Positions 37,562 to 47,216 of a stretch of DNA of 47,834 bases are shown here, one piece after another; position 1 is the first letter of the stretch; each line of letters opens with the position of its first letter. The notes under the pieces are model-generated. The model worked only from the letters and a program-made list of their open reading frames with translations, was not told the origin of the DNA and searched no databases. The translations under genes and the position numbers were made by a program. This stretch comes from Comamonas jiangduensis. Lineage in GTDB: Bacteria; Pseudomonadota; Gammaproteobacteria; Burkholderiales; Burkholderiaceae_C. The stretch is taken from positions 1 through 47,834 of the forward strand of contig NZ_CADEPJ010000035.1 in NCBI RefSeq assembly GCF_902829245.1, written 5' to 3'.

Positions 37562-38473
37562 ATGGCAGACGCACGCACAGCCAGCCAGGGTGTCGAGGTG
37601 CGCTGGCAAGCGTCTGCGTTGCAGGTGGCAGGGGCTGCGGGGCCATTGGCCTTGCGCCACTGCCAGCCTGTTGATCAGCAAGTGCTCGGGCAGGTCATCA
37701 TCGCTGCGGCGGTGGGTGTGCCGCAGCGGTTTTACACACCGCTGGCACAATGGTTGGCGGCCCACGGCTATGCCGTCACCACTTTTGATTACCGTGGCCA
37801 TGCAGAGTCTTTGCAGCGGCCGTTGAAACAAGCGCAAGCAAATTTGCTCGACTGGGCCGCCGACTGTGCAGCCGTCGCAAAGCACCGGCGCCAGCACATG
37901 CCCGGGGTGCCGCTGTACTGGATAGGGCATAGCGTGGGTGCGCAATTACCGGGCATTCATGGCAGCCATATGCCGATTGACGGCATGCTGGCGATTGCCA
38001 GTGGCAGCGGTTACTGGCGCGACAATGCGCCGCCCACACGCCGCAAAGTGCTGCTGTGGTGGCATGTGATTGCCCCCGTGGTGACGACGTTGTGCGGCTG
38101 CTTTCCCGGTAAGAAATGGGGGCTGGTGGGGGACTTGCCTGCGGGCGTGGTGTGGCAGTGGCGGGCGTGGTGCATGCACCCCAACTACGGCATCGGCGTA
38201 GAAGGAGAAGTGCTGCGCACAGCGTACGCCGCTGCACGCTACCCCTTGCATGCGTTTTCGGTAGAAGACGATGAAATGATGTCCTGGCGCTCGACCGCAT
38301 CGCTGGTCAGCTGGTACCGCAACTGCCCCCAAAGCATGGAGCGCCTGCGCATGCTGGAGGTGCCGGGCCGCCGTATCGGCCATTTTGGGTTTTTCCGTGC
38401 TGAGATGGCGTCTTGCCTGTGGCCACGTGCTTTGGCGGTGCTAGAGCGCTGGCGTTGCGGGAAAGCCAGCTGA
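37562..38473 (+). CDS. Alpha/beta-fold hydrolase
   Basis: The 303-residue protein has an alpha/beta hydrolase pattern. TTFDYRGHAESLQRPL resembles the strand/helix around the oxyanion site, and the nucleophile elbow is GHSVGAQLPG with Ser as the catalytic residue. A late HFGFFRAE gives a probable catalytic His. Starting at ATG 37562, it lies 3 bp after fadA, so it is probably in the same operon. It resembles the COG4757-type predicted hydrolases; substrate unknown, perhaps an ester or thioester linked to fatty-acid use. Confidence 0.8.
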   Translation: MADARTASQGVEVRWQASALQVAGAAGPLALRHCQPVDQQVLGQVIIAAAVGVPQRFYTPLAQWLAAHGYAVTTFDYRGHAESLQRPLKQAQANLLDWAADCAAVAKHRRQHMPGVPLYWIGHSVGAQLPGIHGSHMPIDGMLAIASGSGYWRDNAPPTRRKVLLWWHVIAPVVTTLCGCFPGKKWGLVGDLPAGVVWQWRAWCMHPNYGIGVEGEVLRTAYAAARYPLHAFSVEDDEMMSWRSTASLVSWYRNCPQSMERLRMLEVPGRRIGHFGFFRAEMASCLWPRALAVLERWRCGKAS

Positions 38474-38590
38474 CGCCTAAGGGTCAGCCATCTGCAGGCA
38501 CAAGCTCTACATTCTCTAAGATGGCACGGAGCACCGGGGCTGTGGACAACCAGCCCGGGCAAGGTGAGCTTTTCTCGGAGAACCCATGAT

Positions 38591-39448
38591 ATGAGCGCCC
38601 CTCAAGATTCTCACAAGGATGCAGTGACTGGCCTTCACCCCCTGGATGTCGCGTTGTGCATGACGCCGCTGCCAGACGGCAGCGTGCAAGCCCAGGCGCC
38701 TGCCGCGTACTGGAACATGGTGGGCCCCTACGGGGGCATCACCGCCGCGCAGATGCTGCAAGCCGTGCTGCAGCATCCCGCTTTGCTGGGTGAGCCCATC
38801 TCCCTCACCGTCAACTTCGCAGGCCCGGTAGAAGCTGGTGATCTGCGCATTGAAGCCGTACCGGTGCGCACCAACCGCTCGACCCAGCACTGGACAGTGG
38901 TCATGGGCCAGACCAATGTGCAAGGTGAGTTTCTGGTGTCCACCACCGCCACCGTGATTACGGCCGTGCGCCGCGCGACCTTCAGCCAAGATGATGTGCC
39001 CCATCCGGCCATGCCGGCCCCCGAACGCTGTGAGCGGTTTGACACGCGCGGTGCGATGGAGTGGCTGCAGCGCTATGACATGCGGGTGGTGCAAGGTGCC
39101 ATTCCCAAAACATGGGATGACAGTGAGCACGAAACCTTGTCCCAGCTGTGGGTGCGCGATGAACCTGCGCGCGCGCTGGACTTTGCGGCTCTGGCAGCAC
39201 TGTGTGATGTGTTTTTCCCCCGCGTGTGGCTGCGCCGTGCACGCCGGGTTCCGGCGGGGACGGTCGGGATGACCGTATATTTCCACGCTGACGCCGCGCA
39301 ATTGGCGCGCCAAGGTGATCGCCACCTGCTGGCGCAGGCCAGTGCCCAGGCTTTTCGCAATGGCTACTTCGACCAGACCGCTCAGCTGTGGGATGCCGAA
39401 GGCAGCTTGCTGGCCACCAGCCACCAAATTGTTTATTACAAAGAGTAA
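38591..39448 (+). CDS. Acyl-CoA thioesterase family protein (double hotdog)
   Basis: From ATG 38591 this is a 285-residue protein with two hotdog-like halves. The N-terminal half shows YWNMVGPYGGITAAQMLQA and EPISLTVNFAGPVEAGDL; the C-terminal half shows GTVGMTVYFHADAAQL and RNGYFDQTAQLWDAEGSLLA. This matches the TesB/thioesterase-superfamily layout that hydrolyses acyl-CoA. The frame is intact. It belongs to the beta-oxidation neighbourhood, separated from the hydrolase by 117 bp without other features. Confidence 0.85.
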   Translation: MSAPQDSHKDAVTGLHPLDVALCMTPLPDGSVQAQAPAAYWNMVGPYGGITAAQMLQAVLQHPALLGEPISLTVNFAGPVEAGDLRIEAVPVRTNRSTQHWTVVMGQTNVQGEFLVSTTATVITAVRRATFSQDDVPHPAMPAPERCERFDTRGAMEWLQRYDMRVVQGAIPKTWDDSEHETLSQLWVRDEPARALDFAALAALCDVFFPRVWLRRARRVPAGTVGMTVYFHADAAQLARQGDRHLLAQASAQAFRNGYFDQTAQLWDAEGSLLATSHQIVYYKE

Positions 39449-39495
39449 GGCCGTGTGCCAAAGCCGGTAGGGGTGCCTTGCACCGCCGCTGGCTG

Positions 39496-39520
39496 AGCGC
39501 GCGCATGCGCTTTTTTTTTT
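39496..39520 (+). terminator. Possible terminator after the thioesterase gene
   Basis: AGCGC/GCGCT can pair around GCGCAT and is followed immediately by ten T's, 11 bp before the next start codon. The stem is short, so confidence is moderate. Confidence 0.5.
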
Positions 39521-39531
39521 CAGGAAAACCC

Positions 39532-39783
39532 ATGACAGACACCACCCAGCAAGACATCCTGGTGCATACCGAAGCCGGTGTGCGCACCATCACGCTCAAC
39601 CGTGTGGAGAAAAAAAATTCCATCACCCAAGCCATGTATGCCGCGATGGCTGCCGCACTGACCAGCGCCGTCGATGATGCTGACGTGCGCGTGGTGGTGC
39701 TGCAAGGCGATGCCACCGTGTTCAGCGCCGGCAGAACCTGCAGGAGTTGCGCCGCGTGCGCCTCAAAAGCCAGCGTAGCTTAA
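39532..39783 (+). pseudogene. Enoyl-CoA hydratase, N-terminal remnant
   Basis: From ATG 39532, the first 67 residues are clearly a crotonase-family start: VRTITLNRVEKKNSITQAMY and DDADVRVVVLQGDATVFSAG, which leads into the oxyanion-hole region. Homology stops at residue 67, about 39731, where the family would continue for nearly 190 residues. The next bases belong to an ABC transporter in another frame, and the recorded frame ends at TAA 39781-39783. It is therefore a cut gene, either by deletion or by misassembly. Confidence 0.82.
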
Positions 39784-40802
39784 GCCTGCTCAATGGCGGC
39801 CAGCAACTCATTATTGCCACGGCCCTGGTAGCCATGCTGTGGCGTGCCACGCAAGGCGTGGTCGCGGGTGAGCTGTCGCTGGGGGACTTTGTCATGGTCA
39901 ACGCCTTCATGATTCAGCTGTACGTTCCGCTGAACTTTCTGGGCACGCTCTACCGCGAAATCAAGCAGAGCATGGCCGACCTCTCGCGCATGTTCGCCCT
40001 CATGGACAAAGAGCGCGAGGTGGCCGACCCCCCTGGCGCCCAGCCCTTGCAGCTGCAGGGCCAGCCCACGGTGCGTTTTGAGAATGTGCAGTTTGCCTAC
40101 GACCCCGAACGCCCCATTTTGCAGGGCGTGAGTTTTGAGATTCCCGCAGGCAAAACCGTGGCCGTGGTGGGCGCTTCGGGTGCCGGCAAAAGCACGCTGG
40201 CGCGATTGCTGTACCGGTTTTATGACGTGCAAAGCGGCAAGATTTCCATTGCCGGGCAGGACATCCGCACGGTCACGCAGGCCAGTGTGCGCAAAGCGAT
40301 TGGCATCGTGCCGCAAGACACGGTGCTGTTCAACGACACCGTGGCCTACAACATTGCCTATGGCCGCCCCGGCGCCACCCAGGCGCAGATTGAAGCCGTG
40401 GCCCGGGCTGCGCGCATTCATGGCTTTATTGCGGCCACGCCCCAGGGTTATGCCACCAAGGTGGGCGAGCGCGGCTTGAAGCTCTCGGGTGGCGAAAAAC
40501 AGCGCGTGGCGATTGCGCGCACCTTGCTCAAAGACCCGCCCGTGCTGATTTTTGATGAAGCCACTTCTGCGTTGGACAGCCAGACGGAGCGTGCCATCCA
40601 GCACGAGCTGGCCAGCGCTGCCCAAGGCAAAACCACGCTGGTGATTGCGCACCGCCTGTCGACGGTGGTGGATGCGCATGAGATTTTGGTGATGGAGGCA
40701 GGGCGCATCATCGAACGCGGCACCCACGCGGACTTGCTGGCCCAAGGCGGGCGTTATGCCCAGATGTGGGCCTTGCAGCAAAGTGCCGATGTGGTGGAAT
40801 AG
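39732..40802 (+). pseudogene. ABC exporter (ATM1/HMT1-type fused permease-ATPase), C-terminal part
   Basis: The readable part starts QNLQELRRVRLKSQRSLSLL inside the membrane domain and keeps the last membrane helices (IIATALVAMLW, FVMVNAFMIQLYVPLNF). The complete ATPase follows: Walker A GASGAGKST, Q loop GIVPQDTVLF, signature LSGGEKQR, Walker B LIFDEATSALD and switch His IAHRLST. About 355 of roughly 600 residues remain. There is no start codon or ribosome site of its own at the junction with the enoyl-CoA hydratase. Relatives export glutathione-type or heavy-metal conjugates. Confidence 0.85.
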
Positions 40803-41274
40803 GCCGTGTATTCATCTTTTTGATAGCTGTAAGCGATTGCCATACTTGCGCTAAAGCCTGGTTGGATGGTTTTTTGCGGTGTTCTGTCACGCACTTGGCA
40901 CCGCGGGATGGGTATTGGTCGGCGCACTCCGCACCTACGGCGAGGCCGTGCGTGTGGGGAGGCGGAAAGTGGTGGATAGCGTTGGGCGCTGCCGCCGCGG
41001 ACGTGGATTGGCGCAGGGGCAATCGGCGGTTACATTTCAGAGGATCGCCCTTGGTTACCCCGGTTGGAACAACTGGGCTGTCCTACACTGCACGGTTTTG
41101 TGACGCTGTGCACGCTAGCGACCGCGCGCAGTCACATGGCCCGAGTGAGCGCCAGCGACAGGCCGTGAGGCTGCAGGGGGCCCACTCAAAAGGCCCCAGC
41201 GGTTCGTTCTGTACGCGCAGCGTGGTGCTGCGGCGTCGCTCTATCACCCCACCCCAAAATTGCAAAGGTGCGAC
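40803..41274. other. Gene-free 472-bp region
   Basis: A degenerate dispersed repeat (TTTTGATAGCTGTAAGCG near 40819, TTGCGCTAAAGCC near 40846) lies at the left. An inverted repeat GGGGCC...GGCCCC surrounds 41176-41196. No protein family is recognised in any frame, although a long GC-driven frame crosses it. It may hold the promoter of the following transporter gene. Confidence 0.45.
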
Positions 41275-43102
41275 GTGCTCAGCCCCGTCTATTCCAAACA
41301 TTCCCTCATCGTGCTGGCCTTTGCGGCTTTGGCATGGTCGTTCTGGTACAGCGCTGGCTGGCTGGTGCTGTGCGCGGGCTTGGCCTTGTTTCTGTTTGGC
41401 ATGCAGAGCCTGGAGCAAGGCCTCAAAAGTCTGGCCGGTGGCAAGCTGGAGCAGTGGCTTTCCAAAAGCACGGCCACCCCTTTCAAGGGGCTGCTGTTTG
41501 GGACGGCGGCAACCTTTGTGCTGCAGTCCAGCACCCTGGTGTCGCTGCTGACCATTGCGTTCTTGAGCACGGGCTTGATCTCCTTGGCAGGCAGCATTGC
41601 CGTGCTGTTTGGTGCCAATTTGGGGGCCACCAGCGGCATTTGGCTGCTGGCCTTGGCGGGGCAGAACATCAGCATGGCCAAGCTGGCCATGCCGTTGCTG
41701 GTGTTTGGTGTGCTGCTGGGCTTTTCGGGCGACAAAGGCAAAGCCATTGGCCGCTTTTTGCTGGGCATTTCACTGATTTTTTTTGGCATTGACCAAATCA
41801 AGGAAGGTTTTTCCAGCTTTGGTGATTTGCGCCTGGATCGCTACAGCGCGCAGGGCATGCAAGGGGCTTTGCTTTTGTGGGGTAGGCACCTTGATTACCG
41901 TGGTGCTGCAATCGAGCCATGCCACGTTGATGCTGACGCTGGCCGCGTTGGCCAGCCAGCAACTGGAGCTGTCGCAGGCGCTGTCGATTGCGATTGGCTC
42001 AAACGTCGGCTCTGCCGTGTCGACCGGTGTGATGGGCATGATTGGCAGTGCCCGCAGCGGCCAGCGTTTGGCGGTGGCACACGTGGTGTTCAACTGCACC
42101 ACGGCGGTGCTGGCGTTTTTCTTGCTGTCACCCATGGCATGGGTGGTCATGCAGGGGGCAGGGCTGATGGGCATGGGAGGCAACAAGCTGATCCAGCTGG
42201 CCATGTTCCACACCTTGTTCAACGTGATGGGCGTGGGCGTTTTTTGGCCGCTGCAGCAGCAACTGGCCAAGGCGCTGGAGCGCTGGCTGCCCGATGCGCA
42301 AGAACCCTCGGTGCTGATTGCGGCGGACGCCACGCAGGTGGTGCAGACCACACGTGCGCGCTATTTGCGGCCTGCGTCGCTGCAAACGGTGGAAAGCGCG
42401 TGCAGTGCCGTCTCCAAAGAGCTGCAGCATATGGGGCGCCTGGGGCTGGAAGTTGTGGCGTATGCCCTGTATGCCCCGCCCCTGCTGCGCACTGCGCTGG
42501 AGCGTGAAGACCCCGACCTGCGCAGCCGTTTGCAGCAGCAGGCGATCAATGCCGATGTGCTCTACAAAACCCACATCAAGGGCGTGTATGCCGATTTGCT
42601 GGAGTTCATGGGCAGCATGGTGCAGCCGATGGACAGCGCCCAGCAAGAATTCTGGCAGCACAGCCAGGTGGCGGCGTTTCAGTTGGTAGAGGCCGTGAAG
42701 GATGCGCACCGCTTGCAGCGCAATATGTACAAATACCTGCAAGAGCCCGATGACTGCGCCGCGCGCAGCAGCTATCTGGAGCTGCGCCTGTACATGCTGC
42801 AAACCTTGAAAGACATCCGGGTGCTGAGCGTGTCGGAGCTGCCTGAATCGCAATGGGTGCAGGAGCTGCAGGCGCTGGATGCCTCGGTGGCCGCTTTTGA
42901 TGCACAGTTTCGCAAGCACCTGTTTGCTTCGATCCGCGGAGGCTTGCTCGATGGCTTGACGGTCAGCTCCTTGATGAACGACTTGGGTTTTGCCCAAACC
43001 ATCATCCATGGGCTGCGCCAGGTGCTGCTGCTGGGCGAGGGCCATGAAGCGGCGCGCCAGCAACAGTTGTTGATGGGCGATGCGCCGTTGATTCAGGCAT
43101 AG
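41275..43102 (+). CDS. Na/phosphate cotransporter family protein (NptA/YjbB-like, frameshifted)
   Basis: The membrane half contains the two QSS signature repeats of the Na/Pi cotransporter family: ATFVLQSSTLVSLLT and, after the break, TVVLQSSHATLMLTL. GANLGATSGIWLL and GSNVGSAVSTGVMGM are the matching second elements of each repeat. One base is missing near 41878. The cytoplasmic C-terminus (about the last 230 residues) is helical and PhoU-like, with SKELQHMGRLGLEVV. The start is probably GTG 41275. The restored length is about 610 residues, and phosphate or related anion transport is likely. Confidence 0.87.
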
Positions 43103-43202
43103 GGTGTGTGCATACCCCGCATGCAATCCCAGGTGTGAACGTTTGTTCTGGGCGTGCTGTGTGAACCCCATGTGGGGTGAACACGCCTTCGCCATGCCCA
43201 TC

Positions 43203-43251
43203 AAAAAGAGCTGCCAACGCTGATGTATCCAGCGCGGGCAGCTCTTTTTTT
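43203..43251. terminator. Bidirectional terminator with long stem
   Basis: AAAAAGAGCTGCC (43203-43215) pairs with GGCAGCTCTTTTTTT (43237-43251), with further pairing of CGCTG and CAGCG inside. It separates two convergent genes. Confidence 0.9.
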
Positions 43252-43261
43252 GTGCGGGTGT

Positions 43262-43654
43262 TTATTGGTGCATGCCAAACAGCGACACTGGCCGCTGTTG
43301 CCGTGGCAGTCTGGCGGACGCCGTAGTGTGCTGAGGGCAGGGGGCCACCGGCTGCAGCGCAGATGTACCCGCGTGGCGGTGGCTGGCCTGGCGTTTGCGC
43401 TGGGGCGGGCGTGGGAGCCAGGCACCCCAGCCCCACCACAGCAGCATGGCTGCCGCACAGGCATACGCCAGCATGGACAGGGTGGTGGGCAGCGGGCGCG
43501 TGGCAGCCATCCACAGCCCCATGATGCTGAGCATGGCCAGGGCACAGCCCACCATCAGGTACACAGTCACCAGCACCGAGGCGGCGAAATGCTGGTCCAA
43601 GACGGGATCCCGGGGGGAATGGATGGGCGCGAAAGCAGAGGAAGCGGCAGACAT
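43262..43654 (-). CDS. Small two-helix membrane protein of unknown function
   Basis: From ATG 43654, preceded by GGAGAG, the 130-residue product begins MSAASSAFAPIHSPRDPVLD. Two membrane segments follow (about residues 23-46 and 54-76), ending in LLWWGWGAWLP. The rest is a basic Pro/Arg/His-rich tail. I do not recognise a family. Convergence on a strong terminator and a sensible ribosome site support it as a real gene, but the tail could be affected by an undetected frame error. Confidence 0.6.
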   Translation of the reverse strand: MSAASSAFAPIHSPRDPVLDQHFAASVLVTVYLMVGCALAMLSIMGLWMAATRPLPTTLSMLAYACAAAMLLWWGWGAWLPRPPQRKRQASHRHAGTSALQPVAPCPQHTTASARLPRQQRPVSLFGMHQ

Positions 43655-44004
43655 GAAAACTCTCCAGCGGACACAACACGCAGCGCGCACCGAGGGGGCG
43701 CGTTGCCATACCAAAGCCAGGAGAGCTGCCGCTACAAGTACCAGAGTCATTCCAGCAAGACGCGTGACTGTAGCGGATATCAGTGAATACCCTTGTTGGT
43801 GCAGCGATGGAATCTGATGCTGGGGTTTTATGGGTTTTTAATCAAAACTGCTCCTATCGCTTATGGGTGCTGCGCGGGTAGCTACTATTTTTTTTGAATG
43901 ACTGTGCCCAATCCGCAACGTGTTGCAGCGCGGGTTGGCTTGTCGTGCGGGCCGCGGGGTGCAGCGTGAAGGGTGCAGCGCAGCGCGCTCGAATCCATGG
44001 GCTG
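43655..44004. other. Gene-free 350-bp region
   Basis: This holds the presumed promoter of the small membrane protein and, at 43836-43897, a degenerate repeat copy (AATCAAAACTGCTCCTATCG facing GGGTAGCTACTATTTT). The GC-rich part at 43920-44000 has no recognisable gene. Confidence 0.45.
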
Positions 44005-44027
44005 AAAAAGGAGCCTGAAGGCTCCTT
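44005..44027 (-). terminator. Terminator of the TRAP transporter operon
   Basis: On the minus strand, AAGGAGCC-TTCA-GGCTCCTT forms a perfect 8-bp stem followed by further T's, 43 bp after the dctP stop. Confidence 0.88.
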
Positions 44028-44069
44028 GTGCAGATGGCCCCTTGGTGAAGGGGCAAATCGGCATGCTGA

Positions 44070-45102
44070 TTACTTCTTGCGCTCCGCGATGGCTTTTTCA
44101 GCCATGTCCACCAGGTTGGTGCCGATCTGGGGCTTCCACTTGGTGTAGACGCTCTTGGTGGCGTCGGCAAACACCTTGCGTTGCGCGGCGTTCAGGTCGG
44201 TCACGGTCCCGCCCAAGGCAGTCAGTTCTTTGACCAAAGGCTTGTCGGCTTCGCTCATGCCCTTGCGGGAAATGACGATTTGCTCTTTGGCGGCATCCAG
44301 TGCGGCTTGCTTGACGATGGCTTGGTCTTCCTTGGTCCAGCTGGCCCACACGTCCTTGTTCACCACGTAGATCAGCGGATCGTTCATGTAGCCCCACAGC
44401 GTCAGGTGCTTTTGGCCCACGGTGTTGAGCTTGGCCGCCATGTACACGGACACGGGGTTTTCCTGGCCGTCCACGGCGCCGCTGGCCATGGCGGGTTGGG
44501 CATCGGCCCAGCTCATTTGCGGGGGTTGGCACCCAAGGCCGTGAAGGTGTCTAGGAACAGGGCGAGCCAACCACGCGGATCTTCATGCCTTTCAGGTCTT
44601 CGGGCTTGGCAATTGCGTGCTTGGAGTTGGAGATTTCACGGTAGCCGTTTTCCCCAAGCAGTGGCAGCACCCCGGCCTTGTCGATGGTCTTGAAGATTTC
44701 CTGGCCCACTTGGCCTTGCACCACGGCATCCACCGCCGCGTAGTCGGGGAACAGGAAAGGCAGCGAGAACAGGTTCAGCGCCTTGACCTGGGGCGACCAG
44801 TTGATGGTGGAGCCCACGGCCATGTCGATCACGCCTTGGCGGATGGCGCTGAACTCGCGCGTTTGGTCGCCCTGGACCAGGGAGGTGCCGGGGTACAGCT
44901 TGATGTTGATACGGCCCTGGGTGCGTTCGCGCACTTTGTTGGCCCACAGCTCAGCGCCCTTGCCCCAAGGGAAGGCCGTGCCCAGCACGATGGATAGGCG
45001 GTATTCATCTTTGTACTTGGCTTGCGCATGGGCGGCAGGCAGGCCCATGGTGAGCAAAGTGGCGGCGGCTGCCGGGACGGTCAGGAAAGTGCGCAATTTC
45101 AT
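44070..45102 (-). CDS. dctP: TRAP transporter substrate-binding protein, DctP family (two frameshifts)
   Basis: The periplasmic binding protein captures a carboxylate-type substrate for the DctQM membrane complex. It starts at ATG 45102 with signal peptide MKLRTFLTVPAAAATLLTMG, cleaved near AHAQA. The DctP domain shows YRLSIVLGTAFPWGKGAELW, GDQTREFSAIRQGVIDMAVG and GMKIRVVGSP, with the Arg that typically binds a carboxylate. Lost bases near 44562 (C run) and 44518 (A run) restore SPLFLDTFTALGANPRKMSW. The rest contains NDPLIYVVNKDVW. The restored length is about 344 residues. It is last in the minus-strand dctQ-dctM-dctP operon. Confidence 0.93.
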
Positions 45103-45136
45103 GGTTTGTCTCCTCTTGGGGTTTAAGTTTTTAAGC

Positions 45137-45170
45137 ACTCAGAAAAATCAGTAACTCAGAAAAATCAGTA
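45137..45170. repeat. 17-bp perfect tandem duplication
   Basis: ACTCAGAAAAATCAGTA occurs twice in a row (45137-45153 and 45154-45170). The second unit contains the stop codon of dctM, so the duplicated unit lies in the dctM-dctP gap. Confidence 0.95.
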
Positions 45171-46463
45171 GCCCAGCTTGGCGGGCAGCCACAGCGCCAG
45201 CTGCGGGAAGGCAATGACCAGCAGCATGACGCCGAACATGGCGATCAGCATCGGGATCACCCAGCGGATGGTGCTTTCCATGCGCACGTTGGCAATCCGG
45301 CAAGAGACCATCAGGTTCACGGCCAGTGGTGGTGTGAATTGGCCCAGGGCCACCTTCAAGGTCAGGATGACGCCAAACCACACGGGGTCCCATTGGTAGT
45401 GGTTCATGATCGGCAGCAGCAGCGGCACAAAGATCAGGAAGATGGAGATGCCGTCGAGGAACATGCCGACGGTGATCAGCAGCAAGATCAGCAGCATCAG
45501 CACGCCGTATTCACCCAGGCCGGAGTTGACGATGGCAGCAGCCACCGGATCAATCACACCCAGCGTGGACAGTGAGAAGGCAAAAATACCGGCCAGCGAC
45601 ACCACCAGCATGATCACGGCCGACAGCTCACCGGCTTCGCGCAAGATGGTGAACAGGTCGCGCAGGCCAATCGTGCGGTGGATGCACATGCCGACAAACA
45701 GGCCGTAGAACACGGCCACCACTGCGGCCTCGGTGGGGGTGAACCAGCCGGCGCGCATACCGCCCAAAATCAATATGGGCGCGGCCAAGCCCCAAATAGC
45801 TTCTTTGAAGCTTTTCCACAGCTCTGGCCGGGGCAGTGCGGCTTCCAGGTGGCCCATCTTGTGTTTGCGCGCCATCCACACAGCAGGCACGATCAAGGCA
45901 ATGCCCGCCAGAATGCCGGGCACCATGCCCGCGGCAAACAGCGCCGGTACCGAGGCGCCGGGCACCAGCACCGAGTAAATGATGAAGGCCACCGAAGGCG
46001 GAATCAGGATGTCGGTGGCGGCAGCCGCGCCCACCACGCTGGCCGAGAAGCTGCCGGGATAGCCTGCGCGGTACATGGCGGCAATCATCACGCCGCCCAC
46101 AGCCGCCGCATTGGCGGGGCCGGAACCCGAGATGCCGCCCAAGAACATGGCCACCACAATCGCCACCAGCGGCAGCATGCCGGCACCACGGCCGACGATG
46201 GCAATCGCAAAATTCACCAAGCGGGCGGCGACGCCGGAGCGGTCAAAGATGGAGCCCACCAGCACAAACATGGGAATGGCCAAGAGCGGGTACTTGCCCA
46301 GACCCGCATAGAAGTTTTGCGGCACAGCCAGCAGGCCGAACCATTGCGTATCCAGACTGGCCAGCGCAATGCAGGCGGCGCCCGCTAAACCCAGGGCCGC
46401 GCCAATCGGCACGCCCAAGAACATCAATACCAAAAAGGCGACAAACAGGAGCGTGGCGATCAT
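45165..46463 (-). CDS. dctM: TRAP transporter large permease, DctM family
   Basis: DctM is the ion-coupled transport subunit. From ATG 46463 it has 432 residues with many hydrophobic segments, starting MIATLLFVAFLVLMFLGVPI. Conserved DctM motifs include GGISGSGPANAAAVG, AAATDILIPPSVAFIIYS and GWFTPTEAAVVAVFYGL. GMFLDGISIFLIFVPLLLP is also present. The frame is intact. Its start overlaps the dctQ stop (ATGA), so the two subunits are coupled. A tandem duplication covers its stop codon. Confidence 0.96.
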   Translation of the reverse strand: MIATLLFVAFLVLMFLGVPIGAALGLAGAACIALASLDTQWFGLLAVPQNFYAGLGKYPLLAIPMFVLVGSIFDRSGVAARLVNFAIAIVGRGAGMLPLVAIVVAMFLGGISGSGPANAAAVGGVMIAAMYRAGYPGSFSASVVGAAAATDILIPPSVAFIIYSVLVPGASVPALFAAGMVPGILAGIALIVPAVWMARKHKMGHLEAALPRPELWKSFKEAIWGLAAPILILGGMRAGWFTPTEAAVVAVFYGLFVGMCIHRTIGLRDLFTILREAGELSAVIMLVVSLAGIFAFSLSTLGVIDPVAAAIVNSGLGEYGVLMLLILLLITVGMFLDGISIFLIFVPLLLPIMNHYQWDPVWFGVILTLKVALGQFTPPLAVNLMVSCRIANVRMESTIRWVIPMLIAMFGVMLLVIAFPQLALWLPAKLGY

Positions 46464-47019
46464 GGCTGCTCCTTGCTGGTGGCTTCGGCGGACTCGATGA
46501 TTTCGCTCTCCAACGCGCCGGGCTTGCCTTGGCGGATGAACAGGCCCATGGCGCGGGCGGGGGGGGCCAGCCGGCGAATGGGCAACCAGATGGGGTACCA
46601 CCACTGCGGCACACCAATGCCGGGCGAGGTTTCTTCATAGCGCCAGTCGTCCCACACGACGCGGGCGCTCAGCACCACCAGCAATCCAAAAGTAGAGCTA
46701 CGGACGCAGAACCCAAGCGCGCCAGCGCCCTTTTTCGTGCTGCAGTGCCGCGACTGGTGAGGAATTCAATGCGGATGTGCTGATCGCGCGCGACGGCTGC
46801 GCTGCCAGCCACCATGGCCAGCAAAATCATCAGAAATATGGAGATTTCTTCGGTCCAGGCAAAGGAGGCATCGGTGAAATAGCGCACCAGCACGTTGCCA
46901 AACGTGATCAGGGCCAGCAGCGCCATGATGATGACGGTGAGCCAATCTTCAATGCGAAGGGAACGTGGCTCGTCAGAGCCTGCGGCCTCAGGGGCCGGGC
47001 TGGATGTGGGTTCGGACAT
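46460..47019 (-). CDS. dctQ: TRAP transporter small permease, DctQ family (frameshifted)
   Basis: DctQ is the four-helix small subunit that joins DctM. It starts at ATG 47019 (MSEPTSSPAPEAAGSDEPRS). Helix 1 is LTVIIMALLALITFGNVLVR, and FAWTEEISIFLMILLAMVAG leads to the conserved HIRIEFL. One T is lost from a TTTT run near 46690; restoring it gives LLFGLLVVLSARVVWDDW. The protein ends with IGVPQWWYPIWLPIRRL and a charged tail. The restored length is about 186 residues. It is first in the operon and divergent from the LysR gene. Confidence 0.9.
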
Positions 47020-47216
47020 GTCGCGGAATCGAAAACAGAAGCAAGAGAGGGCGCTGGTGCGATTCCGGAGCAGGCTGTGTTGTGCACGCCAGCCGGACGC
47101 TGAGCTCGGGCACGGATGGGCGCGCAAGCTCAAGCAGCATTATTGGAGCTTTCTTTTACATTGACTATGCGGAACCTACTGAGGCGTCAGATTCCGGCAA
47201 GGCGATAATCACGGCT

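Noticed and set aside
36338-37945. A 535-codon minus-strand open frame opposite fadA and the hydrolase gene
   Set aside because: His/Arg-rich composition and no recognisable domain; both plus-strand genes are well supported.
40766-41551. A 261-codon plus-strand frame across the gap before the Na/Pi gene
   Set aside because: Starts inside the ABC gene, crosses a repeat and runs out of frame into the transporter; no family similarity.
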